This document shows positions 1-9,498 of a stretch of 64,000 nt of DNA, in pieces. Made by a program: the position numbers and the translations under genes. The notes beneath the pieces were generated by a model. The model was not told where the DNA came from and ran no database searches. It was given only the letters and a program-made list of their open reading frames with translations. The stretch is from Halobellus limi (GTDB taxonomy: Archaea; Halobacteriota; Halobacteria; Halobacteriales; Haloferacaceae): NCBI RefSeq assembly GCF_004799685.1, contig NZ_CP031312.1, positions 186,001 to 250,000 on the forward strand, read 5' to 3'. The first letter of the stretch is position 1. Each line of letters starts with the position of its first letter.

Positions 1-334
1 AGGCCGAAGAGGATCGCCGGGTTCATCGGCGAACACCCGATCTCACCGTATCTCCACGAGAGCGGCGCGGATTCGAGAGGTCGCTCCGGAATCGACCCGC
101 GTCTCCGGTTACGTTCCGCGAGCGTTCGGCAGCGGTGTGCGATCGGACGACACCTATCTGCGGGTTTCCGGTAGTCGGACTCGACCGTCCCGATGTACTC
201 CGGAGTCGTTCGGTGGTGGTGTGTGAGGGCAACGAGTCGTTCGTGGTGCGATGCACGGCCATATTCGACGCTAGAACGAGCCGGGTGTTGAGACTGCCGG
301 CGTTACTCAAAGGGACAACTATCCAACAGTACAG

Positions 335-342
335 TTTTTATC
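335..342 (+). promoter_or_regulatory. TATA-like promoter of the ion channel gene; rest of bases 1-364 apparently non-coding
   Basis: A TTTTTATC element lies 23 bases before the GTG start at 365, the spacing of a leaderless haloarchaeal promoter. Short open frames in bases 1-364 on both strands have no recognisable protein character, so I see no gene there. Confidence 0.45.
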
Positions 343-364
343 TCGGCCGCGGTTACCTTCGGTA

Positions 365-1609
365 GTGGTTGACTCACAGGGGCAGTCGGAGGAGCGGCCG
401 TTCGAGGAGGTCTTCTATCCGACGGACCGCGTCCCGTTCGTCGAGTGGCGGGAGTTCTCCGGCGCGAAGTCGACCGTCGCGGTGATGGCCGCGATCACCG
501 TCCTCGCGTTCGTGACCGGGCTCTCGAACCTGAGCCAACCGCAGCCGGTCGTCGAAGGTCCGCTCGCGGCGGTTCTCCCGCTCTCGCGGACGTTCGTACG
601 GTTCGCGGGCGTGCTGTTCGCGTTTCCCCTCGGACTCGTGACCGTCGGACTGCAACGTCGAAAGCGGATCGCCTGGCTGGCCGCGGTGGGGTCGCTCCCC
701 GGACTGGCGCTCCTCCCGCTGACCACGGGCCGGACGACCGAGATCCCGCTGCTCCTGCTCGTCTTCGCGGCCGTTCCCCTTCTCGTGGCGAACCGGGACG
801 CGTTCAGTCAGACGCTCGACCTGTCCTCGCTGCAGATCGCGGCGCTGACGTCGATCCTCGGGGTCGGCCTGTACGGAACGGTAGGGGCCTACGGCCTCAG
901 AGACCAGTTCCTGGAACTCGACGGGTGGGGCGACGCGTTCTACTACGTGATCGTCACCATCGCGACGGTCGGCTACGGCGACATCACCCCGGTGACGGTC
1001 GAGGCGAAACTGTTCTCGCTGTCGGTGATCCTCCTGGGGACCGGTGCGTTCACCGTCGCCGTGGGCGCGCTGATCGGCCCGGCGATCGAATCGCGGATGG
1101 CGGCGGCGTTCGGAACCATGACTGCATCAGAACTCTCGCTCCTCGAGGACCACGTGGTGGTCCTCGGGTACGGCGACGTGACCGAATCGTTCCTCGAACG
1201 GATCGACGAGGAGACAGACCTCGTGGTGGTGACCGAGAACGCGGACGCGGCCTCCCGGTTGTCCGGCGAAGGGGTCGAGGTACTGACCGACGACCCCACG
1301 GACGAGTCGGCGCTGCGAGACGCCCGGGTGAACGTCGCCAGCGGCGTCGCGGTCGCCGGCGACGACGACGCGGAGAACGTCCTCGCCGTCCTCGCCGCTC
1401 GAAACGTGAACCCCGACGTCCGGATCGTCGCCGTCGCCAACGAGGAGACCCACGTCGAGAAACTGGACGCGGTCGGTGCGGACGAGATCATCGACCTGCG
1501 CGCCATCGGCGGGCGTCTGCTCGGGGAGTCCGTGCTCGGGGAGAACGAGACCGGTTCCGGGCGCCGTCGGTCCGAGAACGACGGCGGAGCGGACCCCTCG
1601 ACCGAATGA
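365..1609 (+). CDS. Potassium channel with RCK/TrkA-N-type NAD-binding domain
   Basis: A 414-residue membrane protein starting at GTG, chosen because a TATA-like element lies 23 bases upstream. Hydrophobic segments at about 36-55, 76-95, 105-145 and 155-175 lead to a pore loop with the K+ selectivity signature TVGYGD (201-206), followed by one more helix. A Rossmann-like segment (HVVVLGYGD from about 263) starts a cytosolic TrkA-N/RCK region. This is the usual plan of a ligand-gated prokaryotic K+ channel: the RCK domain senses nucleotides or ions and gates the pore. A role in K+ balance fits a salt-in organism. The TM count is by eye; more than two helices before the pore is unlike the minimal MthK form. 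The family is secure, the ion specificity is inferred from the filter. Confidence 0.88.
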   Translation: MVDSQGQSEERPFEEVFYPTDRVPFVEWREFSGAKSTVAVMAAITVLAFVTGLSNLSQPQPVVEGPLAAVLPLSRTFVRFAGVLFAFPLGLVTVGLQRRKRIAWLAAVGSLPGLALLPLTTGRTTEIPLLLLVFAAVPLLVANRDAFSQTLDLSSLQIAALTSILGVGLYGTVGAYGLRDQFLELDGWGDAFYYVIVTIATVGYGDITPVTVEAKLFSLSVILLGTGAFTVAVGALIGPAIESRMAAAFGTMTASELSLLEDHVVVLGYGDVTESFLERIDEETDLVVVTENADAASRLSGEGVEVLTDDPTDESALRDARVNVASGVAVAGDDDAENVLAVLAARNVNPDVRIVAVANEETHVEKLDAVGADEIIDLRAIGGRLLGESVLGENETGSGRRRSENDGGADPSTE

Positions 1610-1675
1610 ACCCGGGGAGGGCGGCGGAGCGGCGTCGTCAACAGAGTAATACCGTCCCGTGCTAACAGGTATCGT

Positions 1676-3541
1676 ATGAGCGAGAGCGGAGAATCCGAAC
1701 CGGGGCAGACGCTCTCGGACGCGCTCCTCGTGGCGTTCGTCGGATCGGGGGCCGTCGTGCTCGTCGGGTTCTTCTTCCCGTCGTTCGTCGGCGACGCCCT
1801 CGGCGGGCGGGCGTGGCTCGGCCTCTCACTGCTGTTTTTCGGCTCCGGCCTGGGCTACCTCGCGGCGCTTCCGTACGAGGGCGTCGACGCCGAGAAGACG
1901 TACGCGGCGACGCTGCTCCGCGTTCGCCGTGGTTCGCTGCGGACGCACCTGTGGAACCTCGTCTCGCATCAGAATCCGATCACGCTGGGACTACCGGTAC
2001 TCGTGTTCGCGGTCTACTTTCTTCTGCACCTCCTCTTTCCCGCGACCACGACGGGGTCGATCAACCGCCTCAGCGGCGGCGTGTTGCGCGGGATGGGGCC
2101 GTTTCTGCTCGGAACGGTGTTGCTGGCCGTCGTCTACTGCGCAGTGTTGCTCCTGAGTTCCTGGGGCGACGTCAAACTCGGCGGCGACGACGTCGAGCCC
2201 ACCTACACCTACCCGACGTACTTCTCGCTCGTCTTCACCGCCGGCATCGCCGCCGGCATCGTGTTCTGGGGACCCGCAGAGGCGCTCTTTCACTACCGGC
2301 AACCGCCGCCGTACTTCGACGTCCCGGCCCGATCGGACGCGGCGGTCGGTGCGGCACTCGTGTACGCGCTCTTTCACTGGGGGCTCTCGGCGTGGAGCGC
2401 CTACGCCGTCCTCGGGGTCCCCATCGCGTACTTCGTCTTCGAACGGAGAGCACCGCTCCGCGTTTCCTCGATCCTGACCCCGTTCTTGGGCGCCGACGGA
2501 CTGGACTCCCCGTGGAGCCGACTCGTCGACACGCTGGCCGTCTTCGCGACCATCGGCGGCGTCGCGACGTCGATAGCGCTCGTCTCACAGCAGTTCCTGA
2601 CCGGCGTGGAGTTTCAGTGGGGCGTGCCGCCGGGCGATACCGGGCCCGTCCTCTTCGTGGGCGGACTGACGGCCGTATTCGTCCTCTCGGCGGTGTCGGG
2701 CTTACACCGGGGGATCCGCCGGATCGCGGGGCTCAACGTCGTCCTGTTCGCGCTGTTCGGGGTCCTGCTCTTGGCCGTCGGTCCGCGGCAGTTCGTCGTG
2801 GAACGAGGGCCAGACGCCGTCGGGGCGTACCTCGTACACTTCGTCCCGATGAGCCTCTTCTCGTCGGGATCGTGGGTGACCGAGTGGACCGTCTGGAACT
2901 GGGCGTGGTGGTTCTCGTGGGCACCGTTCGCCGGCCTCTTCCTCGCGGCGCTCTCGCGCGGGCGTCGGATCAGGACGGTCGTGCTGACGAGCGTCGGGGC
3001 GACCTCCGCCGCGACGGGCGTCTGGTTCCTCGTATTCGGCGGGACCTCCCTCTCGATCCAGCGGTCCGGTGCCGCGGACGTCCTGGCCTCGATCGAGGCC
3101 CGCGGCGGTAGCGAAGCCGTCGCCGGGTTTCCGATCCTGTCGGCGCTCCCGCTTGGTGATCTCCTGTTGTTCCTCTTTCTGGCGCTCATCGTCGTGTTTA
3201 TCGTCACCTCGGCAGACACGTCCACGCTGATCGCGGCGATCCTCGCCTCCCGGCGCGGTATCGCCCCCTCTCGCGGGACGATCGCGCTCTGGGGGGCCGT
3301 GCAGGCGAGCGTCGCGCTGGCGGTGATCCTCGTCGGGGGCGGCGAGACCCTGCAGGCGCTCGCGGTGCTCACCGGTGCGCCGTTCGCCGTGCTGGCCCTC
3401 GTCGCGATGGTCGGCCTCTCGCTGGCGCTCTATCGCGAGGAACGCGGGCGGGGGCACACGTCGCTCGTCCGTCTCGTGCTCGATCGACTGCCCGATATCC
3501 AGACCCACCACGACGTCGAACCGCCGGATCGGGAGAAGTAG
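1676..3541 (+). CDS. BCCT-family betaine/choline/carnitine transporter
   Basis: A 621-residue polytopic membrane protein. The tryptophan-rich segment around residues 403-425 (WTVWNWAWWFSWAPFAGLF) is the hallmark of the BCCT family, which imports quaternary amines such as glycine betaine with Na+ or H+. About 12 hydrophobic helices are visible, in line with the family, and a short charged tail follows. It begins 66 bases after the K+ channel gene on the same strand, so the two could be co-transcribed. Together they suit osmotic adaptation: K+ handling and compatible-solute uptake. The exact substrate cannot be told from sequence. It is convergent with trpG. Confidence 0.9.
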   Translation: MSESGESEPGQTLSDALLVAFVGSGAVVLVGFFFPSFVGDALGGRAWLGLSLLFFGSGLGYLAALPYEGVDAEKTYAATLLRVRRGSLRTHLWNLVSHQNPITLGLPVLVFAVYFLLHLLFPATTTGSINRLSGGVLRGMGPFLLGTVLLAVVYCAVLLLSSWGDVKLGGDDVEPTYTYPTYFSLVFTAGIAAGIVFWGPAEALFHYRQPPPYFDVPARSDAAVGAALVYALFHWGLSAWSAYAVLGVPIAYFVFERRAPLRVSSILTPFLGADGLDSPWSRLVDTLAVFATIGGVATSIALVSQQFLTGVEFQWGVPPGDTGPVLFVGGLTAVFVLSAVSGLHRGIRRIAGLNVVLFALFGVLLLAVGPRQFVVERGPDAVGAYLVHFVPMSLFSSGSWVTEWTVWNWAWWFSWAPFAGLFLAALSRGRRIRTVVLTSVGATSAATGVWFLVFGGTSLSIQRSGAADVLASIEARGGSEAVAGFPILSALPLGDLLLFLFLALIVVFIVTSADTSTLIAAILASRRGIAPSRGTIALWGAVQASVALAVILVGGGETLQALAVLTGAPFAVLALVAMVGLSLALYREERGRGHTSLVRLVLDRLPDIQTHHDVEPPDREK

Positions 3542-3643
3542 CGGACGTTCGGGCGGTGACGGTGAAGGGAGTCAATGCCGTTGTCGCGCCTCAGCAACGC
3601 GGATCGATTGATCCGGCGGTTCGACGTCGCGCCTGTCGGAGAC

Positions 3644-4237
3644 TCACGCGTCCGCAGCGGGCGCTTCCGAATCCGCGATCGATCGGCAGAAGTTCTCGAC
3701 GATCCGCTTGCCGGCGTCGGTGAGGATGCTCTCGGGGTGGAACTGGACGCCGTAGTGGGGCTTCTCGACGTGTTCGACGCCCATCACGACGCCCTGCTCG
3801 TCGTCGGTCACGGCCGTCTCGACGAGCACGTCCGGGATGTGCCCCGGTTCGACCGCCAGCGAGTGGTACCGGCCGACCTCGAAGGGGTTCTCGACGCCGT
3901 CGTACAGTCGGCTGCCGTCGTGTCGGACGACGGAGGGCTTCCCGTGGACGACCTCCGGAGCGTGACCCACGGGCGCGCCGTGGGCGGCGCAAAGCGCCTG
4001 GTGCCCGAGACAGACCCCGAGAGCGGGGAGGTCGGTCTCGGCGAAGATGTCCATCGAGACACCGGCGTCCTGGGGGGTTCCCGGTCCGGGCGAGACCACG
4101 ATGCCGTCGGGGTCGAGATCGCGGACGTCGTCGACGTCGACCGCGTCGTTCCGTCGAACGATCACGTCGTCGAACTCGCCGACGTACTGGACGAGGTTGT
4201 ACGCGAAGGAGTCGTAGTTGTCGACGATGAGGATCAA
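3644..4237 (-). CDS. trpG: Anthranilate synthase component II (glutamine amidotransferase)
   Basis: A 197-residue class I glutamine amidotransferase that supplies ammonia to TrpE for anthranilate formation from chorismate. Catalytic residues are visible: Cys76 in GVCLGHQ, and His167 and Glu169 in QFHPES. The SPGPGTP loop near residue 49 is the oxyanion region. The start is a TTG codon whose last two bases, with the next A, form the trpE stop (TTGA, 4-base overlap), which indicates translational coupling. An internal ATG start would remove the first beta strand, so TTG is preferred. Unlike the trpDFEG operons known in some haloarchaea, only trpE and trpG are present here. Confidence 0.93.
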   Translation of the reverse strand: MILIVDNYDSFAYNLVQYVGEFDDVIVRRNDAVDVDDVRDLDPDGIVVSPGPGTPQDAGVSMDIFAETDLPALGVCLGHQALCAAHGAPVGHAPEVVHGKPSVVRHDGSRLYDGVENPFEVGRYHSLAVEPGHIPDVLVETAVTDDEQGVVMGVEHVEKPHYGVQFHPESILTDAGKRIVENFCRSIADSEAPAADA

Positions 4238-5865
4238 GGCTGGTCCTCCGCTTCGACGGCCCGTGGGTCCTCCTGAGCGCCGTCGGGACCCACCTCGGTC
4301 CCGGTTTCGACCGCGAACGACGCCCGTTCGCCGAGCGCCTCGTCGACCGCGTTGATGAGTGCACGGGCCTTATCGAGCGTCTCCTGGTACTCCTCGGACG
4401 GGACCGAGTCGTGGACGATACCGGCACCGACGCGGAGTCGGTACTCGTCGCCGCGGCGGACCAGCGTCCGGATGACGATGTTGAGCGTCGCCCGGTCGTC
4501 GAAGCCGAAGATCCCGATACTCCCCGTGTACGGGCCCCGTCGCGTCCGCTCGACTTCGTCGATGATTTCCATCGTGCGCGGCTTCGGCGCGCCGGTGATC
4601 GTCCCGCCCGGGAACACGGCGGCGACCGCGTCGGCGACCGTCGTCCCCGCGCGTCGAGTCCCCTCGACGAGCGAGACCAGGTGCATCACCTCCGAGTAGC
4701 GGTCGACGCGACGGTACTCCGAGACGTCGACCGTCCCGTACTCGCTGACTTTCCCCAGATCGTTGCGTTCGAGGTCCACGAGCATCGCGTGTTCGGCACG
4801 TTCCTTCTCGTCTGCGAGCAGGTCCGCCTCGAGTTCTGCGTCGGCCTCGGGCGTGTCGCCGCGCGGGCGCGTCCCCGCGATGGGTTCGGTGAGCAGGCGG
4901 TCGCCGTCGACCTCCAAGAGCAGTTCCGGGCTCGCGCTCACCAGGTCGATGCCCGGGAACTCCAAGAGTCCGGAGTACGGCGCGGGGTTGACGCGTCGAA
5001 CCGCGTCGAACGCCTGGATCGGGTGGACGGCCGCCGGGGCGACGAGTCTGTGAGAGACGTTCGTCTGGAAGGTGTCGCCGTCTCGGATGTACCGCTTGAT
5101 CGTTCGAACGCGCTCGGCGAACTCGTCTTCGCCACACTCGCTCTCGAACGTGGCCCGGTCGGCGTCGACCGCTGGGGACGGCGTCGAGACCGGACCGGAA
5201 GCGGCGGATTCCGCCAGCGACGTTGCGCGGTCGAGGGCCGTGCGGTAGGTTTCTTCGGGAGACTCGTCCACGACTGGGCAGACCGTAATGCGGAGTTCGA
5301 TTCCGTCGGATTTCGGAGTACGACCGTCGGTTCCGGAAGTGGGCTCGTTCCGTGCCGCTCGGGGTTCCTGCCACGCGACCACGGCGTCGAACACGCCGAG
5401 TTGGAGCTGGGGGAGACCGTCGTTCTCCGTCGTATCGGGGAGCGATTCGAGTTCGCGCGCGACGTCGTAGGAGAGCCACCCGAACGCGCCGCAGGGGTAC
5501 GGAACGTCGCAGTCGCCGCGGACGAGGCGCTCGCGGTCGAGCAACGAGTCGATGGCCTCCAGCGTCGGTGTGGCACTCTCGGATCTCCCTGCCGACGCGT
5601 CTCCCGCGGATACGTCCGGATCTACTGCCGAATTCGGAACAGATACGTGTTCGACCGGGTCGACGGCGAAGTACCCCCAGCCGGACTGCCCGCCTGTCGT
5701 TTCGAGATACACGCCGTCTTCGTCTTCCGTTCGTACGCGTCGATACGCCTCGAAAGGGTCCTGAACGACGGTTCTAACCTCGACGGGGATTCGTACCCCC
5801 ACCGGTTCCGACGCCGCAGTCTCAACGAATTCGTCTCGCTGGGTTATGACCGTTATTTCGCTCAT
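4234..5865 (-). CDS. trpE: Anthranilate synthase component I
   Basis: A 543-residue chorismate-binding enzyme that makes anthranilate, the first committed step of tryptophan synthesis. The C-terminal half holds conserved blocks [23 protein letters not shown] and [20 protein letters not shown]-type sequence (family signature), so the active site looks intact. The open frame could begin at 5940, but the ATG at 5865 ([13 protein letters not shown]) matches the normal family N-terminus, and the extra 25 residues have no domain character. It overlaps trpG by 4 bases. An Asp-rich insertion between the N-terminal and catalytic parts is a typical haloarchaeal loop. Confidence 0.93.
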   Translation of the reverse strand: MSEITVITQRDEFVETAASEPVGVRIPVEVRTVVQDPFEAYRRVRTEDEDGVYLETTGGQSGWGYFAVDPVEHVSVPNSAVDPDVSAGDASAGRSESATPTLEAIDSLLDRERLVRGDCDVPYPCGAFGWLSYDVARELESLPDTTENDGLPQLQLGVFDAVVAWQEPRAARNEPTSGTDGRTPKSDGIELRITVCPVVDESPEETYRTALDRATSLAESAASGPVSTPSPAVDADRATFESECGEDEFAERVRTIKRYIRDGDTFQTNVSHRLVAPAAVHPIQAFDAVRRVNPAPYSGLLEFPGIDLVSASPELLLEVDGDRLLTEPIAGTRPRGDTPEADAELEADLLADEKERAEHAMLVDLERNDLGKVSEYGTVDVSEYRRVDRYSEVMHLVSLVEGTRRAGTTVADAVAAVFPGGTITGAPKPRTMEIIDEVERTRRGPYTGSIGIFGFDDRATLNIVIRTLVRRGDEYRLRVGAGIVHDSVPSEEYQETLDKARALINAVDEALGERASFAVETGTEVGPDGAQEDPRAVEAEDQP

Positions 5866-6251
5866 CTGATACGATTTGCTCCCGCCGAAACCACTCTGTG
5901 GCTCAGCGCTATCGATCGCATCTGGGTCGGGAGCGGGCAAAAACCTTGCGCGAAGTGGGGAATGCTGCCGCTTCGAGGGGGGACAGCTTTACTCCAATTA
6001 CAGATCTTCGGTGACGGTCGGAGACGACACGAGGTGAGTAATACTATTTGTGATAGTCGTGTGATAATACGGGTGAGTGTATATGAAATCTGTGTGACGA
6101 TACTGGATCCACCGATCGTGATCGGGGATTTCTCCGCCCGGTCGAAAGCGGCCGTATGCCGAGCGAGTGCGGCCGTGTGACTGAACGAGTGGAGGTACTC
6201 GTGGCTCGTGGGTTCGATGGCTCTTTGAGAACGCCACGTCCACCACAGGAC
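5866..6251. other. Divergent intergenic region between trpE and the glyoxalase-fold gene
   Basis: About 390 bases separate the two divergent starts. The stretch around 6040-6085 is AT-rich and holds a direct repeat of the type GTGATA-GTC/GTGATA-ATA. No clear TATA box sits at leaderless distance from either start, so the trpE transcript may have a long leader. I see no peptide rich in Trp codons that would suggest attenuation. Confidence 0.3.
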
Positions 6252-6683
6252 GTGTCCGAGTTTACAGCCCACCACGTCGGCATAACGGTCTCTGATCTCG
6301 ATCGAACCGTTTCGTTCTACCGCGACAAACTGGGACTGGATCTCCTGACTCGGTTCGAGGTAGGCGGTGAGGCGTTCTCGACCGGAGTTGACCTTCCGGA
6401 GGCGCACGCTGAATTCGCCCATCTCGACGCCGGGGGAACACGCCTCGAATTGGTCACGTACGATTCGACATCACGGTCGGCATCGGAGGTCGGATCGGAA
6501 TCACGACTCGACACGCCGGGGACGACACACGTCGGTCTCGCCGTCGAGGACGTCGAAGACTGCCACGCCGAGCTCCCCGACGACGTCGAAACGCTGAGCG
6601 AACCACAGACGACCGAGAGCGGCACGACGATATTTTTCGTACGTGATCCCGAAGGGAATCTGGTCGAGGTGCTTTCACCCTGA
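6252..6683 (+). CDS. VOC/glyoxalase-fold protein
   Basis: A 143-residue protein of the vicinal oxygen chelate fold (glyoxalase I, dioxygenases and resistance proteins). It has the paired beta-alpha-beta-beta-beta modules: HHVGITVSDLDRTVSFY at the N-terminus, THVGLAVEDVEDC in the middle, and VRDPEGNLVEVLSP at the C-terminus, which carries the usual metal-ligand Glu. An upstream ATG at 6156 would add 32 residues with no fold match, so GTG at 6252 is preferred. Metalloenzyme activity is likely, but the substrate is unknown. Its last codons and stop are partly duplicated just downstream. Confidence 0.75.
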   Translation: MSEFTAHHVGITVSDLDRTVSFYRDKLGLDLLTRFEVGGEAFSTGVDLPEAHAEFAHLDAGGTRLELVTYDSTSRSASEVGSESRLDTPGTTHVGLAVEDVEDCHAELPDDVETLSEPQTTESGTTIFFVRDPEGNLVEVLSP

Positions 6684-6711
6684 TCGTGGGTGAGGTGCTT
6701 TCCTGATCGGG
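6663..6711 (+). repeat. Tandem duplication of the 3' end of the VOC gene
   Basis: The last coding bases plus stop (GTCGAGGTGCTTTCACCCTGA, 6663-6683) are followed at once by a shorter copy (GTGAGGTGCTTTCCTGA) with a three-base deletion. Both copies keep TGA and continue into TCG-GG. Four other genes in this window show the same pattern. Confidence 0.7.
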
Positions 6712-6948
6712 TTGCTTGCGTCGGACTCCGGTCCAACGCCCGTTTTTCGCCGTGGAGACCGATCTGTGGCGTCCGGTCCGCGAAAGCGAGAGAGACATCG
6801 TTCACAAAAGAACACAATATAATTCGAGATGTCACCCGTTACCTGAACTGATTTCAGGATATAGGCAGTAGCTAGAAGGATAGAATAAAAATACCAGGAC
6901 GAGTACTAACAAACCCTCATACGACCCCCTCTCGTATACGTAACTACG

Positions 6949-7116
6949 ATGGCTACAGTCGACAACCGCAAACTCAACCGCACTGAATCCAAAGAGACCG
7001 ATTTCTATCTTCCCGCCGCGTCCATTTCTGCGACTCTCGACCGGATCGGGTCGATCGTCGGGCGGACCGTCGGAAGACACGGACGCGTGCTGATCCCCGA
7101 CACGTACAACAAATAA
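6949..7116 (+). CDS. Possible 55-residue small protein in the origin region
   Basis: An ATG-to-TAA frame of 55 codons, beginning MATVDNRKLNRTE and ending RVLIPDTYNK. An AT-rich promoter-like stretch (AATAAAAATA, about 6881-6890) lies upstream. The peptide is basic and polar at the N-terminus, with a short amphipathic middle. No family is recognised. The basic character is unusual for this acidic proteome and could suit nucleic-acid binding, but that is a guess. The case rests on a complete frame, a plausible promoter and the lack of any competing gene in this 1.5-kb gap. Confidence 0.35.
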   Translation: MATVDNRKLNRTESKETDFYLPAASISATLDRIGSIVGRTVGRHGRVLIPDTYNK

Positions 7117-7261
7117 GCGCACCCGTCGAACGGGCGCATCGAGGACGCCGATCTCGGGATCACTGTTTTCGTCGGCGGGACTTTCGTTCTTCGTCGAAGT
7201 TCGTCGAAATAGCTGCGAGAGTATGCGACGAGAGGTCCACGGATGTACCGATGACCCCTCC

Positions 7262-7881
7262 CCCTCCACTATGTCCGCTGTTCTAGGGTCCACGGTGTCA
7301 CACCCGGGATACGTCGTGGTTGCGCGGATACGTCGTGGCCGGAACCACCGATTCGATCAGTCCGAAATTGTGGCGGCTCACCTCGATCGCGAGTTACGAC
7401 CTCGGAAGGAACTCGCACTCCGTCGGACGCGACTCCCACACCACCTCGTCCGCTGTTCACACACAAACCGTCGAATACGGCCTCTGTAGCCGCTCTCCCA
7501 CTAGCGGTTCCGTGAAGTCGGATCTGTATCACTCCACGATGTCCGCTGTTACCGTCCTCGTCGGCAAGTCACTATTCGAATAATACTAGCGACGAGAGGA
7601 CAGTACTAGCGATGGGAGAGCAGTTCCCCCTCCCCCCCTCCACTATGTCCGCAGTTCCTGGGGAGAACGGAGGGCCTCATCTCCGCGAATGATTAGAAAG
7701 CACGAAGTGAGAAGTCAAGAATACCTGGTCAAAGTAGCCGTTTCAGGGCCTGATAGTGCAGAATAGAGAATATGGAAGTGGAGCTACTGTTAATTTCTCG
7801 TGCATCACTCGGAACCGTTTTGGAAAAACATCCGGGGAATGACGACGCTCGGAACGGTCACCACAATGTCCGCTGTTTCGG
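7262..7881 (+). repeat. Left-side origin recognition boxes (five copies, forward)
   Basis: Five copies of a box with consensus CACTATGTCCGCTGTT lie at 7262-7288, 7442-7460 (degenerate), 7532-7552, 7632-7663 and 7859-7881, all reading forward. Two have a C-rich run on the left flank (seven C at 7632-7638), equivalent to the G-string of archaeal ORB elements. They face the AT-rich core at 7985-8095. Between them lie small direct duplications, for example around 7308-7344 and 7583-7625. This layout matches archaeal origins bound by Orc1/Cdc6. Confidence 0.8.
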
Positions 7882-7984
7882 CGTTCCTCCCACTACTCGC
7901 TGAAGCTCGTTTCGGAAGCGATCAAACCCTCGGCTAGATGACTGGTTCGAATGACTGATTCGAATGACCGACGAGACTACGATA

Positions 7985-8095
7985 CACGAGACTGGTTTGT
8001 TAATTTAAACCAGTCATATTTTAATTTTAGTTTGTGCTACGGACCAATAAAACTGTATTAGATATAAACTTTTCTGTTTCAATAGGTCCACGACC
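7985..8095. other. AT-rich core of a replication origin (candidate DNA unwinding element)
   Basis: A strongly AT-rich stretch in GC-rich surroundings lies between forward boxes on the left and inverted boxes on the right. It contains a perfect 9-bp inverted repeat with an 8-base spacer at 7990-8015 (GACTGGTTT...AAACCAGTC). The orc1/cdc6 gene starts 144 bases to the right. In haloarchaea, an AT-rich unwinding element flanked by inverted ORBs beside an orc gene is the standard origin structure. Confidence 0.78.
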
Positions 8096-8123
8096 AACTC
8101 ACAGGCCCCACCGTAATATACCG

Positions 8124-8205
8124 ACAACAGCGGACATAGTGGAGGGGGGGTGTGATCCGGGCTACTTATAATAGACCAGAACAGCGGACACTGCGGACAC
8201 GGTGG
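8124..8205 (-). repeat. Right-side origin recognition boxes (two copies, inverted)
   Basis: Two boxes read on the minus strand at 8124-8150 and 8176-8205, each with the core AACAGCGGACA. The first is followed by a seven-G run, the G-string at the far side from the core. The second carries a partial internal duplication (GCGGACACTGCGGACAC). They mirror the left-side boxes around the AT-rich core and sit directly before the orc gene promoter, so initiator binding here could also repress orc transcription. Confidence 0.78.
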
Positions 8206-8240
8206 TTTTATTAATCAGCTGTTCTATACGACAGTCGTAT
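8206..8240 (+). promoter_or_regulatory. orc promoter and start-codon palindrome
   Basis: A TATA-like TTTTATTAA (8206-8214) lies 25 bases before the ATG at 8239, so the transcript is probably leaderless. A perfect 15-base palindrome ATACGACAGTCGTAT (8226-8240) covers the transcription start and the first two bases of the start codon, a position where a bound protein would block initiation. Confidence 0.55.
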
Positions 8241-9498
8241 GGTCCTCTTCGAGCGGGACAACGAGATCTATCGTGATCGCGACGCCTTGCGGGAGGACTA
8301 CCAGCCCGAGGAGCTCGTCGGCCGCGATGAAGAACTCCAGACGTATCAGGCAGCGCTCCAACCCGTGATAAACGGAGAGCAGCCGAACAACATCTTCCTG
8401 TACGGCAAGACGGGCGTGGGAAAGACGGCCGCGACGAAGTACCTGCTCGCTCACCTCCGTGAAGACGCCGCACAGTACGACGACATCGATCTCACGGTGA
8501 TCTTCCTCAACTGCGACGGTCTGACGAGCTCGTACCAGATCGCGACCCGTCTCGTCAACGATCTCCGCTCGGAGGCCAACCAGATCTCGACCACCGGGTA
8601 TCCGCTGGCTTCGGTCTACGAGATGCTGTGGGAGGACCTCGACGCGTGTGGGGGGACCGTGCTCGTCGTCCTCGACGAGATCGACCACGTGAACGACGAC
8701 AGCATCCTCTATCAACTCCCGCGAGCGCGTGCGAACGACGACCTGCAGGAGGCGAAGATCGGCCTGATCGGCATTTCCAACGACTTCTCGTTCCGAGACG
8801 ACCTCTCGCCGAAGGTGAAGAGTTCACTCTGTGAACAGGAGATCCACTTTCCCGCGTACAACGCCGAGAATCTCCGTGCGATCCTCGAACAGCGCGGCGA
8901 AGTCGCGTTCCACGACGACGTTCTCAGCGACGAGGTGATCCCGCTCTGTGCGGCCTACGGTGCGAAGGACGCCGGCGACGCGAGACAGTCGATCGACCTG
9001 TTGATGAAGGCCGGCGACCTCGCTCGCGACGAGGAGACCGACACCGTGACCGAAGAACACGTCCGTCGCGGTCGACGCGCACTGGAGCGGGGCCGCATCA
9101 AGGAGGGAATCAACGGTCTCACCGAACACGGCCACCTCGTCCTGTACGCGTTGTTGACTCTCGATCTCGAGGGCGAAGCGCCGGTCCGCTCCCGCGACGT
9201 CCGTCCGCGCTACACGCGGTTCGCCGAACTCGCCAACCGCGATCCGCTCGTGCCGCGACGGATGCGCGATCACCTGAGCGAACTCGCGATGCTCGGCATC
9301 GTCTCCGTCACCGAGCGCAACGAGGGCCGTCGCGGCGGGACCTACCGGGAGTACGCGCTCGATATGGACGTCGAACTCATCCTCTCTGCGATGGTCGAAA
9401 CGGTCGAACTCGTCGGTGTCCACGACTCTATCGCCCCGTACGTCGACGCCGAAGACGACGATGCGGCCCCGACGCTCCAGGACTTCTCCAACGTCTGA
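8239..9498 (+). CDS. Orc1/Cdc6-type replication initiator
   Basis: A 419-residue AAA+ ATPase of the archaeal Orc1/Cdc6 family. Walker A GKTGVGKTA is at 56-64 and Walker B LVVLDEID ends at residue 150. The C-terminal part (about 325-400) looks like the DNA-binding winged helix, with basic stretches near RYTRFAELANRDPLVPRRMRDHL. Such proteins bind origin boxes and load the MCM helicase. Its own set of boxes lies on both sides of the gene, which suggests a dedicated initiator-origin pair. Haloarchaea usually carry several orc genes; which paralogue this is cannot be told here. Confidence 0.93.
   Translation: MVLFERDNEIYRDRDALREDYQPEELVGRDEELQTYQAALQPVINGEQPNNIFLYGKTGVGKTAATKYLLAHLREDAAQYDDIDLTVIFLNCDGLTSSYQIATRLVNDLRSEANQISTTGYPLASVYEMLWEDLDACGGTVLVVLDEIDHVNDDSILYQLPRARANDDLQEAKIGLIGISNDFSFRDDLSPKVKSSLCEQEIHFPAYNAENLRAILEQRGEVAFHDDVLSDEVIPLCAAYGAKDAGDARQSIDLLMKAGDLARDEETDTVTEEHVRRGRRALERGRIKEGINGLTEHGHLVLYALLTLDLEGEAPVRSRDVRPRYTRFAELANRDPLVPRRMRDHLSELAMLGIVSVTERNEGRRGGTYREYALDMDVELILSAMVETVELVGVHDSIAPYVDAEDDDAAPTLQDFSNV

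Noticed and set aside
4411-6180. 589-codon plus-strand frame opposite trpE
   Set aside because: Composition and length arise from the antisense of a high-GC gene; trpE is unambiguous.
5866-6251. Tryptophan attenuator leader for trpE
   Set aside because: No short peptide with Trp codons and no alternative hairpins could be found.
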